Under the pieces are notes generated by a model that saw only the letters and a program-made list of their open reading frames with translations, had not been told where the DNA came from and searched no databases. From Natrialbaceae archaeon AArc-T1-2 (GTDB taxonomy: Archaea; Halobacteriota; Halobacteria; Halobacteriales; Natrialbaceae), in NCBI RefSeq assembly GCF_030273315.1, contig NZ_CP127174.1, forward strand, positions 1,488,001 to 1,552,000: a stretch of 64,000 bases of DNA, read 5' to 3'. Every line of letters begins with the position of its first letter. The stretch's first letter is position 1. The position numbers and the translations under genes were made by a program. Shown here piece by piece: positions 60,968-64,000 of the stretch.

Positions 60968-62238
60968 CAGGAACGCCACTCGCCGATTCGATCGCGAAGC
61001 CGACCCGGAACGCCGAGGACGGAAAGCCCCGCGCCGAAAAGTACCATCAGCAGGTAGACGCCGATCGTCGAAGTCCAGACGACGAACATCGCGAGGATCG
61101 CCCACCCGCCGGAGAGAAAGTAAAAGGCCGCGATTGTCATCGCCGTACCGTACCCCAAGACCAGGTACGGTCCCCAGCCACGGGCGTGACTCTGCCGGAT
61201 ACGCCGCCGGACGTATCGTTTGAGTTCCCCCTCGAGCGATTCTTTCCGGACGGTCCGGCGGTCGACGTCCTCCTCGAGGTCCTCGAGCTCGTCCCGCAAT
61301 CGCTCGATCTCCTCGCGCAGGACGTCGGGATCGTCGGCGCGGTCGCTCGTTCGCGCACTCGCCCGTCGATCACCCGGCTCGTCGTCGCCCTCCGTGGCGT
61401 CGTCGGTCATCGCTTCGTGACGAACCTGTCGCGCGCCGGGACTTTGTAGCTGCCGGTCCAGATCGCGGCCGGCGAGTACGGCGTTGAGGATTGCCCCGAG
61501 GACGAGCACCATCGAACCGACGTACAGCCACGTGAGGACGAGAAAGACGCCCCCGAGTGCGCCGTACAGCGCGTACGTCCCCGCAAGCGCCGTGTAGACG
61601 CTGAAGGTCCTGCTCAGGAGCGTCCAGCCGAGAGCCGCAAGCGCCGCACCCGGCAACGCCTCCCGGAGGCTGACGTTCGCGTCGGGAAACACGACGTACA
61701 TCGGAAGGAAGGCGACGAGCAGCGTGACGACGAGCAGAACTGGCCCGAATACGGCGAGCACGTCCGTCGTCGCCGCGCCGATGGCAGCTTCGATCGTCCC
61801 GAGCGCGAGCAGCCCGAACGTGACCGCGACGAGTACGATCGCGCCGTCGAGAAACTCCCCGAGTAACGACTTCGATTCGACGCTGCCGTACACTTCAGAG
61901 AACGCACGATCGAGTCCGCGTAACACCCGCGTGCCGCTCCAGACGAGTCCGACGAACCCGACGACCGTCGCACCACCCCTGCCGGTCTCTTCGGTGATCG
62001 CCTCCGCGAGCAGCTCCTGTGCACTCGGGGTGAGCACGTCACGTACCGCCTCCGTCGCGAGCTCGGCGAGTACCTCGCCGCCGACGAGCGTCGCGACGGC
62101 GACGCCGAGCAACGCGAGCGGAATCAACGAGACGAACGCGTAGAACGCGACGCCCGCGGCCACGAAGGTGAGTTGCTCGGCTCGAGCCAGCCGGATTACG
62201 CGTCGGACGGTCCGAGGGCTGTCTCTGTCGTCGGTCAC
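60967..62238 (-). CDS. YihY/UPF0761-family membrane protein with coiled-coil linker
   Basis: A 423-residue membrane protein of the YihY group (formerly called BrkB/ribonuclease BN). About six hydrophobic helices occupy residues 20-265 with the conserved GVAFYAFVSLIPLALLGVAV, SGTRVLRGLDRAFSEVYGS and YALYGALGGVFLVLTWLYVG. Then comes a charged coiled-coil segment (EEIERLRDELEDLEEDVDRR) and two more helices, an extension not found in short bacterial YihY. GTG at 62238 is the start, as no ATG fits; a TATA-like CATATTTG lies about 36 bases upstream. Function is unclear; transport of a lipid or anion has been suggested for the family. Confidence 0.85.
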   Translation of the reverse strand: MTDDRDSPRTVRRVIRLARAEQLTFVAAGVAFYAFVSLIPLALLGVAVATLVGGEVLAELATEAVRDVLTPSAQELLAEAITEETGRGGATVVGFVGLVWSGTRVLRGLDRAFSEVYGSVESKSLLGEFLDGAIVLVAVTFGLLALGTIEAAIGAATTDVLAVFGPVLLVVTLLVAFLPMYVVFPDANVSLREALPGAALAALGWTLLSRTFSVYTALAGTYALYGALGGVFLVLTWLYVGSMVLVLGAILNAVLAGRDLDRQLQSPGARQVRHEAMTDDATEGDDEPGDRRASARTSDRADDPDVLREEIERLRDELEDLEEDVDRRTVRKESLEGELKRYVRRRIRQSHARGWGPYLVLGYGTAMTIAAFYFLSGGWAILAMFVVWTSTIGVYLLMVLFGAGLSVLGVPGRLRDRIGEWRS

Positions 62239-62382
62239 GGAAACTACGTCGACGCCGAGAGACAAATATGCGAACGGGTGGGCGTCGCGACACTGCGAAC
62301 GGCGACCCACGTCCATTACATCGAGGTAACGTGTTTGTCTGCTACACTACTTACTTTACAATCACACCTGTATTATCCACCG

Positions 62383-63567
62383 ATGGTCGAAACCGTTCTG
62401 TTGGTCGGGATCGTCGCCTCGATTTTCGTCGGGTTCAACATCGGCGGATCGTCGACGGGGATCACGTGGGGGCCGTCCGTCGGCGCGGGAATCGTAACGA
62501 AGACGACGGCGGCGGCGGTCATGACGTTTTTCGTCTTTCTCGGCGGGTGGACCGTCGGTCGGAACGTGATGGACACCCTTAGCGAGGGTATCGTCACGAT
62601 CGATCTCACGCTGACGGCGGGTGTCGCCGTCCTCTTTTTCATCGGACTGGGGATTCTCGTCGCGAACATCTTCGGCGTCCCCGTCCCGACGTCGATGACG
62701 ACCGTCGGCGCGATCGCCGGGCTGGGACTCGCGACCGACACGCTCAACTACGAGACGGTCGCGTGGATCATCTCCTGGTGGATCGTGACGCCGATCGTCG
62801 GATTCTGGGCCGGTGGGATCATCGGCCGTTACATCTATCCGTGGGTCAACCGGCGGGTACAGATCGAGACGTCCGACGGGCCGTTGCTCGCTTTCGATCG
62901 TAGCGGCGCGGTTCCGACGCCGACGCTGGGTCCGAACACGACCAGGGTGGAACTCGCCACCACGGCGCTCGTTCTCGTCATCGGCTGTTACATGGCGTTC
63001 AGCGCTGGCGCGAGTAACGTCCCGAACGCCGCTGCGCCGCTTGTCGGCGGCGTCGATGGGCTGGACGTCGACGCCGCGATCGTCGTCGCCACGCTCGCGA
63101 TCGGCCTCGGCGGGTTTACGATCGCTCGCCGGACGATGGAGTCGGTCGGCGGCGAACTGAGCGACATCCCGCTTCTTGCGGCACTATTCGTCATGGTGAC
63201 CGCATCCACGATCACGACCCTCCTCTCGTGGGCCGGCATCCCGATCAGTCTCGTGATGGCGACGGTGATGACGATCGTCGGCATCGGGTGGGGTCGGGCG
63301 ACCCGTCCAATCACCGTCCGCGAGGCGGTCACCCGCGAGCCGGAGATCGAAGAGCGTGAGATCGAACTCGGCGCCATCGTCGCCGAAGAGAAAGAAGGCG
63401 AAGAGGCACCGCCCATCGGCGAGGAAGAGCCCGAAGAAGTGCTTCGTGGCGAAGACCTGTTCAACCCCCGGGCGGTGATCAAGTACGTCTCGATGTGGAT
63501 CATCGGGCCGTCGATGTCGACGATCCTGGCGTACGGGTTTTTCCTCCTCCTGCCGGGGATCGCTTGA
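62383..63567 (+). CDS. PiT-family inorganic phosphate transporter
   Basis: A 394-residue transporter with two PHO4 halves. First half: VGFNIGGSSTGITWGPSVGA; second half: FSAGASNVPNAAAPLVGGVD, the phosphate-path motifs. The canonical Asp of GxND is Ser or Gly here in both halves, so a proton- or sodium-coupled mechanism may differ. About ten helices, with a Glu-rich cytosolic loop before the last (about 325-365). ATG at 62383 follows TTACTTTACA by about 30 bases. It is divergent from the YihY gene and followed by a UspA gene 36 bases later. Confidence 0.9.
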   Translation: MVETVLLVGIVASIFVGFNIGGSSTGITWGPSVGAGIVTKTTAAAVMTFFVFLGGWTVGRNVMDTLSEGIVTIDLTLTAGVAVLFFIGLGILVANIFGVPVPTSMTTVGAIAGLGLATDTLNYETVAWIISWWIVTPIVGFWAGGIIGRYIYPWVNRRVQIETSDGPLLAFDRSGAVPTPTLGPNTTRVELATTALVLVIGCYMAFSAGASNVPNAAAPLVGGVDGLDVDAAIVVATLAIGLGGFTIARRTMESVGGELSDIPLLAALFVMVTASTITTLLSWAGIPISLVMATVMTIVGIGWGRATRPITVREAVTREPEIEEREIELGAIVAEEKEGEEAPPIGEEEPEEVLRGEDLFNPRAVIKYVSMWIIGPSMSTILAYGFFLLLPGIA

Positions 63568-63603
63568 CGGAAACTTACGTCCCCGGACGGCGTACCGTGG
63601 CGT

Positions 63604-64000
63604 ATGCTCTCGACGATCCTCGTTCCGATGGACGACTCCGAGCCGGCCGGCCGCGCCCTCGAGTACGCACTCGACAATCACCCAGACGCCGCGGTCACCG
63701 TCCTCCACGTCGTTGGCGTCCCGTCGATGATGATGGGCGACGCGGTGAGTCTCACGCTCGAGGACGACATCAGCGAGGCCGCAGCCGACCGCGCCGAGCC
63801 AATCTTCGACCGCGCCCACGAGATCGCAGACGAGCGAGACCGAGAGATCGAGACGATCGTCGGGTTCGGCCACCCGGCCCGGAACGTCATCGACCGCGCC
63901 GACGACTACGACACGGTCGTTCTCGGGAGTCACGGCGAGGACTGGAGCCGTGCGACGCGTCAGTTTCTCGTCGGGAACGTCGCCGAGACGGTCTCCAAGC
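63604..64000 (+). CDS. UspA-family universal stress protein, C-terminus cut by window edge
   Basis: The visible 132 residues start MLSTILVPMDDSEPAGRALE and reach the nucleotide-binding motif VVLGSHGEDWSRATRQFLVG, which matches the G-2x-G-9x-G pattern, so only a few residues should be missing. It is 36 bases after the phosphate transporter on the same strand and may be co-transcribed. A second UspA lies at 32137. Confidence 0.92.
   Translation, partial: MLSTILVPMDDSEPAGRALEYALDNHPDAAVTVLHVVGVPSMMMGDAVSLTLEDDISEAAADRAEPIFDRAHEIADERDREIETIVGFGHPARNVIDRADDYDTVVLGSHGEDWSRATRQFLVGNVAETVSK

Overview
The window is a chromosomal segment of a haloarchaeon (class Halobacteria, probably the Natrialbales side, though that rank is inference). 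The evidence is high GC, very acidic proteins rich in Asp and Glu, archaeal markers (EF-1alpha next to ribosomal protein S10, a thermosome, type II GAPDH), TATA-type promoters about 25-35 nt from start codons with little Shine-Dalgarno sequence, and many 1-8 nt start/stop overlaps. No rRNA, CRISPR array, prophage or intact transposon is visible. Most of it is core chromosome, with one tRNA (Ala, CGC).

Layout. 1-3.7 kb: end of gap, two small or unknown genes, a gamma-carbonic-anhydrase-like protein, an acidic lipoprotein and a Nudix hydrolase. 3.7-10.4 kb: a tightly overlapping three-gene helicase-nuclease operon resembling AddAB/AdnAB, with an inactive-looking helicase, a degenerate iron-sulfur nuclease and a full UvrD-RecB protein. 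10.5-14.5 kb: CBS protein, MsrB, phosphoribosyltransferase, metallophosphoesterase, MBL protein and a Bat-type HTH regulator. 14.7-24 kb: tRNA-Ala, M48 and rhomboid proteases, S10/EF-1alpha, ACT protein/homoserine dehydrogenase, NifU-like protein, aminopeptidase, PAP2 phosphatase and SerRS. 24.3-29.4 kb: an ATP-grasp ligase, a six-hairpin-like protein and a FemAB-like acyltransferase that look like a surface-glycan or peptide-conjugate module, then proline dehydrogenase and two tiny overlapping ORFs. 29.5-33.4 kb: ion handling, with two half-size MgtE/SLC41 proteins, a CBS-MgtE, UspA, and a crcB pair preceded by a fluoride riboswitch. 33.5-42.4 kb: MBL hydrolase, acyl-CoA ligase, duplicated PhoU/TrkA-C protein, citrate synthase, enoyl-CoA hydratase, GGCT and threonine ammonia-lyase. 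42.9-52.1 kb: a deacetylase-like lipoprotein with lost metal ligands, MBL protein, unknown protein, a mosaic TrpRS, TauE/SafE transporter, FAD oxidoreductase and small haloarchaeal proteins. 52.3-64 kb: carB, thermosome, an Lrp/glnA divergent pair, PAP2, YihY, PiT phosphate transporter and a UspA cut by the window edge.

Most notable items: (i) a fluoride aptamer on the minus strand at 33372-33451, directly before the crcB pair; (ii) two families of dispersed palindromic elements sitting at gene 3' ends, one at 26971, 49101 and 52104, the other exactly 109 bp with perfect 14-bp terminal inverted repeats at 36898 and 60859; (iii) the AddAB-like triad with a catalytically degenerate Fe-S nuclease subunit; (iv) a trpS whose internal insertion domain has strikingly lower GC than its flanks; (v) several enzymes with lost catalytic ligands (deacetylase-like lipoprotein, UlaG-like MBL protein, gamma-carbonic-anhydrase-like protein).
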